From positions 930,001-994,000 of the forward strand of contig JACKEA010000001.1 in the NCBI GenBank assembly GCA_020633235.1: a stretch of DNA of 64,000 nucleotides, in the 5' to 3' direction. Both the position numbers and the translations under genes were made by a program. The notes under the pieces were generated by a model. That model had not been told where the DNA came from and did no database searches. It worked only from the letters and a program-made list of their open reading frames with translations. Position 1 is the first letter of the stretch; each line of letters opens with the position of its first letter. Source of the stretch: Polyangiaceae bacterium (GTDB lineage Bacteria > Myxococcota_A > Polyangia > Polyangiales > Polyangiaceae). Positions 49,562 to 58,741 of this stretch are shown piece after piece.

Positions 49562-51205
49562 GTGCGACAACCTCGGTCCTCCCCCCACTCCCTGGTCCTG
49601 CTCGCCGCCGCCTGTCTGCTCGCAGCCTGTACCGGCACCATCAGTGACCCTGGTGGCAGCGACAACGGCGGCAGCGGTGTTCCGGGCGGCTCCGTCGGTC
49701 AGAGCTCTCAGGCGGTTGGCGTCTCGTCCCCCATCCGTCGTCTGACGCGGGTCGAGTACGACAACACCGTGAGGGATCTGCTCGGCGACGACACTCATCC
49801 GGCGCAAGCATTTCCCGCCGACGAGAAGGCGCTGGGCATCGCCATGGGCGGGACCGTCTCGGCGCTGCTCGCGGAGCGCTACCAAGAGGCGGCGGAGGGC
49901 GTCGCTGGTCGCGCCGTGAAGGACCTGAGCACGCTCTTGCCGTGCGATCCCGCGACCCTCGGCGAGGACGCGTGCGCAAAGAAGTTCATCGACGGGTTCG
50001 CCAGTCGGGCCTACCGGCGCCCCCTGGACAGTGACGAGAGCGCGCGCCTGGTCGCGGTGTACGATAACATCAAGAAGGACTTCGACTTCAAGACGGCCAT
50101 CGAAGTCGTCATACGCGCGGTCCTGCAGTCTCCGAACTTCCTCTACGTCGTGGAGTTCGGCGACGGTGACGCCACCAGCACCAAGGTTCCGCTCACCACC
50201 TGGGAGTTGGCGTCGCGCCTGAGCTATTTCTTGTGGGGCTCGATGCCGGACGAGACGCTCTTCACTGCGGCAGAGACGGGTGAGCTGTCGGACCCGGGGG
50301 CGCTGGAAGCTCAGGCGCGGCGCATGCTGAAGGATCCGCGAGCAGCCGACGCCGTTCGCGAGTTCCACGAGCAGTGGCTGGAGCTGGAGAGCTTGGACAC
50401 CGTCAGCAAGGACTCGTCCTACTATCCGAGCTTCGACGATTCCCTCCGCCAGTCGATGAAGACCGAGGCGGAGACGTTCTTCGAGCGGGTGGTGTTGGAC
50501 GATGGCCACCTCGACACGCTGCTCACGGCGCCCTTCAGCTACGTGAACCAGCAAATGGCGGACTTTTATGGGGTGTCGGCGCCCGCCAAGGCCTGGTCCA
50601 AGGTCACCCTCGACTCCACCCACCGGGCGGGCCTCCTGACCCTGCCAGCGCTACTGGCGACGCACGCGAAGCCGAACCAGAGCTCGCCGGTGTATCGCGG
50701 CAAGTTCGTGCGCGAGGCGCTCCTGTGCCAGCCCCTGCCACCGCCCCCTCCCAACGTTGCCATCGTGCCACCGGACCCCGACCCCAACGCGACGACCAAA
50801 CAACAATTCGAACAACACTCCAAGGATCCGTCCTGCGCATCGTGCCACCAGTTGATGGATCCCATCGGCTTCGGCTTCGAGCACTACGACGGTATCGGTC
50901 GCTACCGCGAGAAGGACGGCAAGTTCATCGTAGATGCGAAGGGCGAGTTGTTCCAGACCCAGGACGTGGACGGGCCCTTCGACGGTGCCGTGGAGCTGGC
51001 GGAGCGCCTGTCCCAGAGCGAACAGGTTCGCGACTGCGTGGCCCGTCACTGGCTGCGCTTCGCGCTGAAGCGGGGTGAGTCCGGCGACGAGAGCTCGCTT
51101 TCTCTCGCCGAGAAGAAGTTCAAGGCTTCCGACTACGACATCCGGGAGCTGTTGGTCTCCATCGTGCTGACGCACGGTTTCCGCTACCGAAGGAGCGCGC
51201 CATGA
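49562..51205 (+). CDS. DUF1592/DUF1588-type secreted heme-motif protein
   Basis: A 547-residue lipoprotein with a GTG start (RQPRSSPHSLVLLAAACLLAAC, lipobox Cys at 23). The known domain order of this planctomycete/myxobacterial family is visible: DUF1587-like LTRVEYDNTVRDLLGDD, DUF1595-like AFASRAYRRPLDSDE, DUF1592 LTTWELASRLSYFLWGSMPD to PFSYVNQQMADFYG, DUF1588 with a CASCH heme-like motif (HSKDPSCASCHQLMDPIGFGFEHYD), and DUF1585 near the C-terminus. It overlaps the DUF1552 gene by 4 nt; the two families almost always co-occur. Their shared function is unknown; a role in extracellular redox or polymer use is assumed. Confidence 0.88.
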   Translation: MRQPRSSPHSLVLLAAACLLAACTGTISDPGGSDNGGSGVPGGSVGQSSQAVGVSSPIRRLTRVEYDNTVRDLLGDDTHPAQAFPADEKALGIAMGGTVSALLAERYQEAAEGVAGRAVKDLSTLLPCDPATLGEDACAKKFIDGFASRAYRRPLDSDESARLVAVYDNIKKDFDFKTAIEVVIRAVLQSPNFLYVVEFGDGDATSTKVPLTTWELASRLSYFLWGSMPDETLFTAAETGELSDPGALEAQARRMLKDPRAADAVREFHEQWLELESLDTVSKDSSYYPSFDDSLRQSMKTEAETFFERVVLDDGHLDTLLTAPFSYVNQQMADFYGVSAPAKAWSKVTLDSTHRAGLLTLPALLATHAKPNQSSPVYRGKFVREALLCQPLPPPPPNVAIVPPDPDPNATTKQQFEQHSKDPSCASCHQLMDPIGFGFEHYDGIGRYREKDGKFIVDAKGELFQTQDVDGPFDGAVELAERLSQSEQVRDCVARHWLRFALKRGESGDESSLSLAEKKFKASDYDIRELLVSIVLTHGFRYRRSAP

Positions 51206-52521
51206 GGCACAGCCGACGTAACTTCCTGCGCGGTGCTGCGGCTGGGGCCGCGGTTCTCACGCTGCCGTTCCTGCGGTCGATGAAAGCGCGAGGCGCCACC
51301 GGCGAATTCCCCAAGCGGTTGATCGTGATGTTCTCCGCCAACGGCACCATTCACGAGAACTGGGCGCCGACAGGCACCGAGACGGACTTTCAGCTCAGCA
51401 CGATCCTTTCCCCGCTGGCCGACTTCAAGGACAAGCTCCTGATCCTGGACGGTGTGGACATGGCCAGCACCGCCAGCGGACCGGGCGATGGCCATCAAAA
51501 GGGCATGGGCCACATGCTCACCGCCACCGACCTCATGCCGGGCCCCTTCGAGGGCGGCGGCAACAGCGGCACGGCAGGCTGGGCGGGGGGCATCAGCATC
51601 GACCAGAAGATCGCCCAACATCTGGGGGTGGAGTCCCTGGACCTCGGGGTGCAGGTGAACGGCAAGAACGTATGGACGCGCATGAGCTACGACGGCGCCG
51701 ACAAGCCGCGGGACCCGCGTGTCGACCCTTACGGTGTGTATGACGACATCTTCGGCAACCTGACGGCGGACCCTGCGGAGCTCGCCAAGCAGCGGGCCCT
51801 CCGCAAGAGCGCGATCGACTTCGTGAAGGACGACATCGCCAAGCTCGAGGCGCGCATGCCCGCCGCCGACAAACCGAAGCTCGAGGCCCACCTGGACGCA
51901 GTTCGCAGCGTGGAGAAGAAGCTCGACCCGAAGGGCCAGCTCGGCGGCTACTGCGCTCCGGTCACGCTGGGCGACAAGATCGATCCCACTGCGGCCAAGA
52001 ACTACCCCATGGTGGGCGAGCTGATGATGGACTTGCTGGTGATGGCGATGGCCTGCGACACCACGCGGGTGGCCGGCCTGCAGTGGTCCAAGAGCGTGAG
52101 CGGCGTGCTCATGGATTGGCTGGGGGTCGACGTGGGCCACCATGAGCTGTCTCACAAGGGCGACAGCGACAGCGACGCCATCAGCAAGATCACCAAGATC
52201 AACACCTGGTACGCCAAGCAGCTCGCCTACCTGCTCGGCAAGCTCGACGCCATCCCCGAAGGCGAGGGGACGCTGCTCGACAACACCGTGGTGCTGTGGT
52301 GCAACGAGCTCGGCCGCGGCAACTCCCACACCCGCAAGAAGATCCCCTGGGTCCTGGCAGGCAGCGCGGGCGGCCACTTCAAGACCGGCCGCTACCTGCA
52401 GTTCGAGGACGGAACGCCGCACAACAAGCTGCACGTCTCGCTCCAGAACGCTTTCGGCATCGACAGCGACAGCTTCGGGAACACCCAGTTCGGCACGGGC
52501 CCGCTCCCCGGTCTCGTCTGA
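51202..52521 (+). CDS. DUF1552 secreted protein with Tat signal
   Basis: A 439-residue protein with a twin-arginine signal (RHSRRNFLRGAAAGAAVLTL) and the DUF1552 core (GEFPKRLIVMFSANGTIHENWAPTG, DGVDMASTASGPGDGHQKGMGHMLT, LWCNELGRGNSH, IPWVLAGSAGGHFKTGRYLQF). The fold is related to the alkaline phosphatase/sulfatase superfamily, but no metal site is confirmed here. Tat export implies a cofactor or folded state before export. Functions with the overlapping DUF1592 gene. Confidence 0.9.
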   Translation: MRHSRRNFLRGAAAGAAVLTLPFLRSMKARGATGEFPKRLIVMFSANGTIHENWAPTGTETDFQLSTILSPLADFKDKLLILDGVDMASTASGPGDGHQKGMGHMLTATDLMPGPFEGGGNSGTAGWAGGISIDQKIAQHLGVESLDLGVQVNGKNVWTRMSYDGADKPRDPRVDPYGVYDDIFGNLTADPAELAKQRALRKSAIDFVKDDIAKLEARMPAADKPKLEAHLDAVRSVEKKLDPKGQLGGYCAPVTLGDKIDPTAAKNYPMVGELMMDLLVMAMACDTTRVAGLQWSKSVSGVLMDWLGVDVGHHELSHKGDSDSDAISKITKINTWYAKQLAYLLGKLDAIPEGEGTLLDNTVVLWCNELGRGNSHTRKKIPWVLAGSAGGHFKTGRYLQFEDGTPHNKLHVSLQNAFGIDSDSFGNTQFGTGPLPGLV

Positions 52522-52533
52522 CGGCGCGGGTCC

Positions 52534-53295
52534 ATGGTAGAAGCGGCGGGCTTGTCGCTTCGATTTTCAGGGCTCGTCGCCTTCGCGCTCGCTCTCGTCT
52601 CCGGCCCCGTGAGAGCCGAAGAAGGGCACCACCACCCCGTGGTGTGGGTCGGGCTCCATCTCGAGCAGGACCTCGCGTTCGCCTCCGGCACGGACGTGTG
52701 CACCAAGGACAGTCAGCTGAACGAGGGCTTCGCCTGCTTCAGATCTTCGGGGTCGCAGTATCACGGCACCCCTAGAGTCGGCGTGCGGGACAACGTGGAC
52801 TCGGGCTTGCTGGTTGCCACCACACGCATGCTCCTCTCCGGGGACTACGCCCTCTCGGATTCGGTCACGCTGGGGGCACGGGCCGGCTACGTCCTGCGCG
52901 GCGGAGGACCCACGCCGGATGGCGGCAAGCCCTTCATTCCCTACCATCTGGAGGGCAGGGCATCGCTCTGGCTCCTGGGGCAGTCCTACGGGGACGCGGG
53001 CATCCAGCCGTTCCTGTTCGCCGGCGGTGGCTTGGCTCAGGTGGATGGCTCCCTCGAAGTGGTGGTGGCGGAAGATGCGAACGCGCCCCCGCCGCCGAAC
53101 CAACCGGACAATCCTCCGACCCAAACCCTGGACGTGTACAAGAAGGCGGGCTCTGGTTTCGCCAAGGTGGGCGTGGGCGCCTACACCGCCATCGGAGAGC
53201 ATCACGGCGCGGTGCTGGAGCTGGGAGCCATGCAGCTGTTTCCCTCCTCCGGAACCGCCATCGCGCTCTCCTTGGGATACGTGCTCGGCGTCTGA
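52534..53295 (+). CDS. Outer-membrane beta-barrel protein
   Basis: A 253-residue protein 12 bp after the DUF1552 gene, with a Sec signal (FSGLVAFALALVSGPVRAEE). The mature chain has about eight amphipathic strands (TLGARAGYVLRGG, LEGRASLWLLGQSYG, IQPFLFAGGGLAQV, FAKVGVGAYTAIGEHHGAVLELGAMQLF), and it ends LGYVLGV, the typical barrel end. A PPPNQP loop is present. It is probably part of the DUF1592/DUF1552 operon, maybe as its outer-membrane partner; specific role unknown. Confidence 0.65.
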   Translation: MVEAAGLSLRFSGLVAFALALVSGPVRAEEGHHHPVVWVGLHLEQDLAFASGTDVCTKDSQLNEGFACFRSSGSQYHGTPRVGVRDNVDSGLLVATTRMLLSGDYALSDSVTLGARAGYVLRGGGPTPDGGKPFIPYHLEGRASLWLLGQSYGDAGIQPFLFAGGGLAQVDGSLEVVVAEDANAPPPPNQPDNPPTQTLDVYKKAGSGFAKVGVGAYTAIGEHHGAVLELGAMQLFPSSGTAIALSLGYVLGV

Positions 53296-53298
53296 CGG

Positions 53299-53805
53299 CT
53301 ACTGAGTATCGGGGCGCGGGACCTCGGCCGCGGCGGCACAAGCGTCGGCGTCCACGGCGTTTCTGAGCCAGCTCACGATGCAGCGGTCGCCGTCCGAGCC
53401 GGCCGGCAGGCGCGTGCCGCCCTTGTGGTGCTCCGCTCCGCGGCCCTTGCGGATCAGAGACAAGCGCTCCGGCTCGCGACCGCCGGACAGCACCACCTGG
53501 GCCATCTTCTCCGGCTCCAACATCACCACCGCTTGATACGTGGCTTCGTACTCTTCCGCGGTCGTGGCACCGGTGCCGCTCACTTCGTTGATGCGGAGCC
53601 CGTTGTACCCGTAGATGCGTAGATTGCGGCTCGAGTCCCCGTGGCAGTCGAGCGAGCCGCAGTGCGCATGCAGCACGTCGGCCACCTGTGGAAACGAGTC
53701 CCGCGGCGGGGCCGCGATGGGGTAGGTCTCGTCTGCGGGTGGGCCGGAGCAGGCCACCGGTACCACGGCCAGAGCCAGCAGCGCGACGAAGGCGACGCGC
53801 GTCAT
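53299..53805 (-). CDS. Monoheme cytochrome-like lipoprotein
   Basis: A 168-residue protein, start MTRVAFVALLALAVVPVACSG (Cys 20). One CxxxCH-type heme motif, CGSLDCHGDSSRNLRIYG, is present; the three-residue spacing differs from classical CxxCH but occurs in some myxobacterial and planctomycete cytochrome families. The C-terminus has HHKGGTRLPAGSDGDRCI, which could supply the distal ligand. Overlaps the upstream cytochrome gene by 4 nt. Last gene of the DUF4266-DUF3570-cytochrome operon. Confidence 0.7.
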   Translation of the reverse strand: MTRVAFVALLALAVVPVACSGPPADETYPIAAPPRDSFPQVADVLHAHCGSLDCHGDSSRNLRIYGYNGLRINEVSGTGATTAEEYEATYQAVVMLEPEKMAQVVLSGGREPERLSLIRKGRGAEHHKGGTRLPAGSDGDRCIVSWLRNAVDADACAAAAEVPRPDTQ

Positions 53806-54314
53806 GGGCAGCCGCTCCCGGGGAGGTCCAGGCCCATGGGGGCGAAATAGATGTGACCGGTGGATTCCGCTCCGGCCGGGTCCGAGTGGCACGCCGCACA
53901 GGAGCCGTCGCGGTAGATCGGTGTGCTCATGTCCAGCGGCACGCCGCCGAATTCCACCGTGGTCCACACCGGAAACGTCGGGTCGTAGTCCGTGTCTTGC
54001 ACGTAGAAGTTCCCTGCGCAGTTGGTTCCGGTGAAGGTCTTCTTCCCCTTCGCGTCCACGAAGCGAACGATGGCGTTGGCCATCGGCTCTTTGGTTTCCG
54101 CGTAGCGGTACACCGTCCCTGCCAAGCTGAACACCATGTTTCCCGGGCCGTTTCCGTCGTGACACAGCACGCACGGCTGCCCCGGGCGGTGCAGCGGGCC
54201 CGCTGGCACGCCGCCTTGCTCGGGGCCGAGCGCGTCGATAGCGTCGTCCCGTGCTGGATCTCCGCAGCCGGCGAGCATGGCGAGCGCGAGCAGCAAGAAG
54301 CGACGAGGCGGCAT
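53802..54314 (-). CDS. Diheme cytochrome-like lipoprotein
   Basis: A 170-residue lipoprotein (MPPRRFLLLALAMLAGCGD, lipobox AGC) with two heme motifs, CVLCH near residue 47 and CAACH near 140. Between them is a beta-rich domain with YRYAETKEPMANAIVRFVDAKGK, resembling a carboxypeptidase-regulatory-like fold. Heme groups at both ends of a beta domain suggest electron transfer over a distance. TGATG overlap with the DUF3570 gene. Part of an outer-membrane redox set with its neighbours. Confidence 0.75.
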   Translation of the reverse strand: MPPRRFLLLALAMLAGCGDPARDDAIDALGPEQGGVPAGPLHRPGQPCVLCHDGNGPGNMVFSLAGTVYRYAETKEPMANAIVRFVDAKGKKTFTGTNCAGNFYVQDTDYDPTFPVWTTVEFGGVPLDMSTPIYRDGSCAACHSDPAGAESTGHIYFAPMGLDLPGSGCP

Positions 54315-55492
54315 CAGAACGTCGCCTCCAGCTGCAGGGCGCTGAACAAGGACAGCCGTTGGTCGATGAACAGCGCCTGGTGGTACTGCGTGATGGTGGC
54401 GTCCGTGATGAGAATGAGCGCCAGGTTGGACGGATCCGCGCCGCCGCCGATGTTCCAGTGGCCACCGGCGCCGAAGGAGCCCGCGGAGAGCGGGCCGAGC
54501 TCTCGGTCCCCCGTTCTCAGCGCAGGGACTCTCAGGGTGCCATCGGCATCCATGCTGCCCTCGTATGCGAGCTTCCAGAACGAGACGCCGTTCTGGAAGT
54601 GTGCGCGAAACTCAGGCCAGATCCACAAGCGGCGGGAGAGATCGAACACCAGCTTGAGGTCCGTGGTGCTGGCGCGCATTCCCCAGCTGTCACCGTACAA
54701 GCGCTCGAAGAGGATGAAGGTCGTGTCCGCCAGGCGTTGCGCCAGCCGTCCGGAGACGGCGTAGCGCTGGCGGTCCGTGGGCAAGCGCTCCGCGACTCTG
54801 CCGGGCAGCCGGAGCGCATTGACGGTCGCGATGGATGCGCCAACCGGCACGCGATCCACCACGTCTGGAGCGAACAGCGGCACGTAGCGGTAGGGCTTCT
54901 CCTGGTTGCCGACCTCGAAGATGGCGTCCACATCCCCCGTGATCACGGTCTCGCGGTCCAACAGCAGCAGCACTTCGCCGGTGACGGTGTGCCGGTCGAG
55001 CTCCAGGGAGTAGACGGAAAACGGCGTGTCGCTGCGTCCGGCGGTGTCGTGGGAGTAGCTGTAGCCGAGCTTCGGCGTGACCGTTTTGCCCGCCAGATCT
55101 GCAGTGATCGCGCCGCCGCCGGAGAGCGAGAGGTAGTCCGGCTCGCGGGAGACTCCCCCGGACACGGAAGCTCCCCAGGTGCTGGGCTTGTACTGCGCGT
55201 GGAGCGTGCCGGCGTGGCGAACCTCGTGCCACTTGCCGCTGGCGGTGGAGACGATGTCGACGCTGGCCGCCGACACGATGTCGACGAGGTAGCTGCCGCC
55301 GGCGGACCAACCATCGAGGGGAGAGCGAATCGTCGCCGCCACGGACGGCGAGACCACGCTCACGGAGTCCGTGTCTGCGTAGGTCGCGACCTCGCCCTTG
55401 ACGTCCGTCGAAACGTTCGACTGCTGGGCGGAGCCGGGCGTGGCGACGGCCAGCAGCGCCGAGAGCACGACGAAGAAAGGGAGCCGTTGCAT
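54314..55492 (-). CDS. DUF3570 outer-membrane protein
   Basis: A 392-residue beta-barrel with a Sec signal (MQRLPFFVVLSALLAVATPGSAQ), strands such as WSAGGSYLVDIVSAASVDIVS, TPKLGYSYSHD, and a C-terminal LSLFSALQLEATF ending in Phe, the typical outer-membrane signal. The YLVDIVSAASVDIVSTASGKWHEVR segment is typical for DUF3570. The family is almost always encoded with DUF4266 lipoproteins (as here), and often with DUF2271 proteins and ApbE-type flavin transferases. Its role is unknown; a pore or anchor for a redox complex is likely. Confidence 0.85.
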   Translation of the reverse strand: MQRLPFFVVLSALLAVATPGSAQQSNVSTDVKGEVATYADTDSVSVVSPSVAATIRSPLDGWSAGGSYLVDIVSAASVDIVSTASGKWHEVRHAGTLHAQYKPSTWGASVSGGVSREPDYLSLSGGGAITADLAGKTVTPKLGYSYSHDTAGRSDTPFSVYSLELDRHTVTGEVLLLLDRETVITGDVDAIFEVGNQEKPYRYVPLFAPDVVDRVPVGASIATVNALRLPGRVAERLPTDRQRYAVSGRLAQRLADTTFILFERLYGDSWGMRASTTDLKLVFDLSRRLWIWPEFRAHFQNGVSFWKLAYEGSMDADGTLRVPALRTGDRELGPLSAGSFGAGGHWNIGGGADPSNLALILITDATITQYHQALFIDQRLSLFSALQLEATF

Positions 55493-55501
55493 CGAAGCGC
55501 G

Positions 55502-55717
55502 TCAGTTACACCCGCAACCGGATGCCACGCCGATCTGTCCGCCCGTTGCACCCTCTTGCACGGCCCGCACGTGATCCAGTCCGGCACTGGTGCCGTCTTC
55601 CGGGTTCATCGTCGGATGAGCCAGACGACCGCGCTCATAGGCGGCCACGTGGGAGCAGGCGGAGCTGCCCAGCGCGAGCAGCGTTATGGCGACGAGGCGT
55701 TGGACGTTGACCGGCAC
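55502..55717 (-). CDS. DUF4266 lipoprotein
   Basis: A 71-residue protein with GTG start (PVNVQRLVAITLLALGSSAC), lipobox SSAC, and the full DUF4266 signature: CSHVAAYERGRLAHPTM, then LDHVRAVQEGATGGQIG and a GCGCN end. It lies 9 bp before the DUF3570 gene, as in most genomes that have both. It is probably the lipid-anchored partner of the barrel. Function unknown. Confidence 0.9.
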   Translation of the reverse strand: MPVNVQRLVAITLLALGSSACSHVAAYERGRLAHPTMNPEDGTSAGLDHVRAVQEGATGGQIGVASGCGCN

Positions 55718-55760
55718 GGTGATCCGGCGCAGTCTACACCGCCAACGGGGATTTGCTTTC

Positions 55761-56507
55761 GTGCGAGTTGCAGGGTTTTTCACGGCGCTCATCTTGATGG
55801 GCTGCGGGTCCGTTTCAGACGGTGATCCCGCGTTCTGGGCTCCGAGTCAGGACCTCGGCGGCCCCTCCCTCGGCCAAGGCGGCGAACCCGGCACCGGAGG
55901 AGTGGCAGGGGACCCCGGTCTCGGCGGGGCGCCCGGTGGTGGCGGCAGCAGCGCGGCCGGCGGTGCTCCCTCCGGAGGCGGTGCGCCTTCCGGCGGCGGC
56001 GCTCCGAGCGGTGGTGGTGCTCCTGGGGGTGGCGGCGCTCCGGGGGGTGGCGGCTCCACCAGCACGACCGGCTGCCAACTCCACTTCGACGTCACCACGG
56101 TGACCTACCACGGCAAGTACTCGCCGAAGAACATCGGCGCGATCTGGATCCAGACGCCCCAGGGCAAGTTCATCAAGTCCCTCAACGTGTGGGGCAAGAC
56201 CCGGCGGCTCCACCTCGTCAAGTGGAACGGCCTTTCGGGCGGCAACACCGTGGACGCGATCACCGCGGCGACGGCGACCAGCCACGGACCGCACGGCGCG
56301 GACTGGGACTGCACCGACGTGAACCACCAGCTGGTCCCCGATGGTACGTATCAAGTCGGTCTCGAGATCACCGAAGAGGACTCCGCGTTCCTGATCTGGC
56401 CCGCAGGTCCCACGATCACCGTCGACTTCGTGAAGGGCTCGGGCCCCGTTTCGCTGTCGCCGCCCAACGCGCCGAACTTCGTCGGCATGTCGTTGACGGT
56501 CAACTGA
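55761..56507 (+). CDS. DUF2271 lipoprotein with Gly-rich linker
   Basis: A 248-residue protein with GTG start (RVAGFFTALILMGCG, lipobox MGC). A linker of repeated GGAPSGGGAPSGG units follows (residues 25-100). The C-terminal 140 residues show DUF2271: NIGAIWIQTPQGKFIKSLNVWG, RRLHLVKWNGLSGG, VDAITAATATSHGPHGADWDC, LVPDGTYQVGLEITEED. DUF2271 proteins are periplasmic and often neighbour flavin-transfer genes. It is divergent by 43 bp from the DUF4266 gene, so the two are likely regulated together. Confidence 0.8.
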   Translation: MRVAGFFTALILMGCGSVSDGDPAFWAPSQDLGGPSLGQGGEPGTGGVAGDPGLGGAPGGGGSSAAGGAPSGGGAPSGGGAPSGGGAPGGGGAPGGGGSTSTTGCQLHFDVTTVTYHGKYSPKNIGAIWIQTPQGKFIKSLNVWGKTRRLHLVKWNGLSGGNTVDAITAATATSHGPHGADWDCTDVNHQLVPDGTYQVGLEITEEDSAFLIWPAGPTITVDFVKGSGPVSLSPPNAPNFVGMSLTVN

Positions 56508-56508
56508 C

Positions 56509-57204
56509 TCAGGCGCCGAACTCGCGCAGGTTCTGCTCCAGCGTGTCGCGGATGTACTGAATCGAACGGCCCCGGAGTGCGCGCTTGCTGGCGGCAAAGG
56601 CCGCGCCCCCGAGGGCGGAGAGCCGTCGCGCCTGCTCCAGCGCCGCGGGTACCACCACCTCCGGTGCCACCACCTCGTCCAAGTAGCCCGCCGATACGGC
56701 GTCCATCGGGGAATACTGCTGCGCCGTGAGGGTGGCCTCCGTGAGCTTGGCGGGTGCCAGTCGGTCTCGCGCCATCTCGAGCGCCAGGATGGGCAATGGC
56801 ATGCCAATCGCCACTTCGTTCAGGCCGATCTTGAAGTCTCCCATCGCACCGATGCGCAGGTCACCGGTGAGCACGAGCAGCGCTCCTCCCGCCAGGGCGT
56901 GCCCCGTGCACGCGATGACCAGCGGGTTTGCGTGTGCGTACGCCGCGAGCAGCACGTCCGCGCCGCGAGTGACGAGCTCCCGAGCCTGTGCCGGTCCCGC
57001 CATCATGTGCTTGAGATCGAACCCCGCGCAGAACCGTCCCGCGCGGCCGATGAGCACCGTGCTCTTCGCCTCGGCGGCGCTCCGTGCGAGCCCCTCGGTG
57101 AGCGCGTCCAGCATGGTGAAGCTCAAGGCGTTCGCCTTGCCGTCGTCCATGCGAAGCACCGCCACGTCGTCCTGAAGCTCGAAGCTGACCGGGCTGTCAC
57201 TCAT
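56509..57204 (-). CDS. Enoyl-CoA hydratase/isomerase family protein
   Basis: A 231-residue crotonase-fold protein, shorter than the typical 255-260. Oxyanion-hole segments are AGRFCAGFDLKHMM and CTGHALAGGALLVLTGDLRIGA. The two classical catalytic Glu positions are not clear: the first motif GHALAGGALLVL lacks the usual Glu, and the second region reads LNEVAIGMPLPILAL with Glu in LNEVAIG. It may be a variant isomerase or a non-hydratase crotonase. Its start overlaps the preceding gene by 8 nt. Confidence 0.85.
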   Translation of the reverse strand: MSDSPVSFELQDDVAVLRMDDGKANALSFTMLDALTEGLARSAAEAKSTVLIGRAGRFCAGFDLKHMMAGPAQARELVTRGADVLLAAYAHANPLVIACTGHALAGGALLVLTGDLRIGAMGDFKIGLNEVAIGMPLPILALEMARDRLAPAKLTEATLTAQQYSPMDAVSAGYLDEVVAPEVVVPAALEQARRLSALGGAAFAASKRALRGRSIQYIRDTLEQNLREFGA

Positions 57205-58729
57205 GCGCTGGAGCTACCAGATCGGCGCCGTCGCGAACAGCCTGCCGGGCGTCGTCGTACAGCCGCCGCGTCGCTGGAGGGACCCCGCCGCCGGCCACCA
57301 CGGGCTCGAGCAAGCGCACGGCTTCGGCAGGGTGGCCTCCTTTCAGTCGAGCCAGTGCCAAGTCATGGGTGAGCTCCATCTTGATGTCGGGGCGGCGCGA
57401 AACCTCGAGGGCCGCCTCGAAGGCGTCCGCCGCGCGGTCCCACTCGGAAAGCTCCAATCGCGACACACCCAGGTTCTGGAGCGCCGCATTTAGATCGACG
57501 TAGGCGAGCACGCCCGGCCGCGGCGTGATGGCGGCCTCGTACTCCCGCGCCGCGGAGGAGAAGTCGCGGGCCTCACGGGCGCTCTCGCCCAGGTAGAAGT
57601 GAGCCTCACGGCAGGCCGGCTCTGCCTCCACTTCCGGTCGCCACAGGGCCACGTCGTTCTGGTAGCGCCGGCCATCGCGCCAGGACATGGCCGCGAGCGC
57701 GACCACGACCACCAGCACGACCTTGGCGTGGCGTGCGAGGGCTCGCGCAACGAGCATGCAAGCGAAGGCGCAAGCGACGTACAAGTAGTGTGGCGACCAC
57801 CAGCGCAAGGTCGGAACCAGTTGTAGTGACGGCAACAGCGCGAGGGTCATCAGCAACGCCACGAGCCCCTTCTGCGCGACGAGCCACACCAAGCCCACGG
57901 CGATCAGCAGGCCGAAGAGCGCCATCGGTGCCCAAACGCTGGTCACGGGAAACGCGTCGCAGATGTCGTTGCTCACGGGCGCGACGAACGCCAGCGCGCT
58001 TTTCGGCAGGGTGGCGAGGCGCGTGCCCACGGCTTCGGACGGCGTGAGCTGAGGAAAAGTCGCCAACCACGTAGGCGCATACAGGAGTCGCAGCACCCCC
58101 GCGGCGCTCAGCGCCGCCGCTTCGGCTCCGAGCAAGGCCTTGTCGAGCCTCTTGTAGCGGAGCTCCAGCGCGATGACGAAGAGGGGAGCGAGCGCGAACG
58201 CCGTCTCCTTGGTCAGCGCTCCCAAAAGTACGGCGGCGGCGGCCCAGACCGGACGCCCGCGGCGGTGGGCGACGACGAGGCCGAGCAAGGCGACGGTGAT
58301 CATCGCTTCCGAACGGAAGGCGATGGCGCTGGCCACGAGGGAGCCGAGGGGATGCACCGCAAACAGGAGTGCTGCCACGGTGGCGCTCCCGCGCGAGAGC
58401 CCGAGGGCGCGCGCGGCGGCCAGCGTCGCCACTGCGGCGGCGGCGTGCCACAGCAAATTCTCGGCGTGAAACCAGGCCGTCGATCCGAGCAGCGCGTCGA
58501 GCGACAGGGACAGGGCGGTGATGGGGCGATAGAAACCCGTCCGCGCGAACGGTTCGGTGAACAACCGCCACCACTCGGCCGGCGGGCGAACGGCATAGCC
58601 GGTACTCAGGTGGGCGTGGTCGAGCCAAACCAAGCCTCCGCGGAGCGCGCTCATGTGCGCCGCCAGCGCAGCCACGGCGACCCACGCCACGCGCACCGGG
58701 CGCTTCGCCGTCGCGAGGGGTCCGTTCAC
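57197..58729 (-). CDS. TMTC-like membrane protein with C-terminal TPRs
   Basis: A 510-residue protein with a GTG start. About ten membrane segments cover residues 10-345; the first periplasmic loop has the glycosyltransferase-like acidic motif DHAHLSTGYAVRPPAEWW and GFYRPITALSLSLD, as in the TMTC/ArnT-like GT-C superfamily. The C-terminal ~170 residues hold TPR-like pairs (EAHFYLGESAREARDFSSAAREYEAAI, YVDLNAALQNLGVSRLELSEWDRAADAFEAAL). TMTC proteins transfer mannose to proteins; the bacterial homologues are uncharacterised. Likely operon: metallophosphoesterase, this gene, crotonase. Confidence 0.75.
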   Translation of the reverse strand: MNGPLATAKRPVRVAWVAVAALAAHMSALRGGLVWLDHAHLSTGYAVRPPAEWWRLFTEPFARTGFYRPITALSLSLDALLGSTAWFHAENLLWHAAAAVATLAAARALGLSRGSATVAALLFAVHPLGSLVASAIAFRSEAMITVALLGLVVAHRRGRPVWAAAAVLLGALTKETAFALAPLFVIALELRYKRLDKALLGAEAAALSAAGVLRLLYAPTWLATFPQLTPSEAVGTRLATLPKSALAFVAPVSNDICDAFPVTSVWAPMALFGLLIAVGLVWLVAQKGLVALLMTLALLPSLQLVPTLRWWSPHYLYVACAFACMLVARALARHAKVVLVVVVALAAMSWRDGRRYQNDVALWRPEVEAEPACREAHFYLGESAREARDFSSAAREYEAAITPRPGVLAYVDLNAALQNLGVSRLELSEWDRAADAFEAALEVSRRPDIKMELTHDLALARLKGGHPAEAVRLLEPVVAGGGVPPATRRLYDDARQAVRDGADLVAPAHE

Positions 58730-58741
58730 GGAGCCGGAAGC

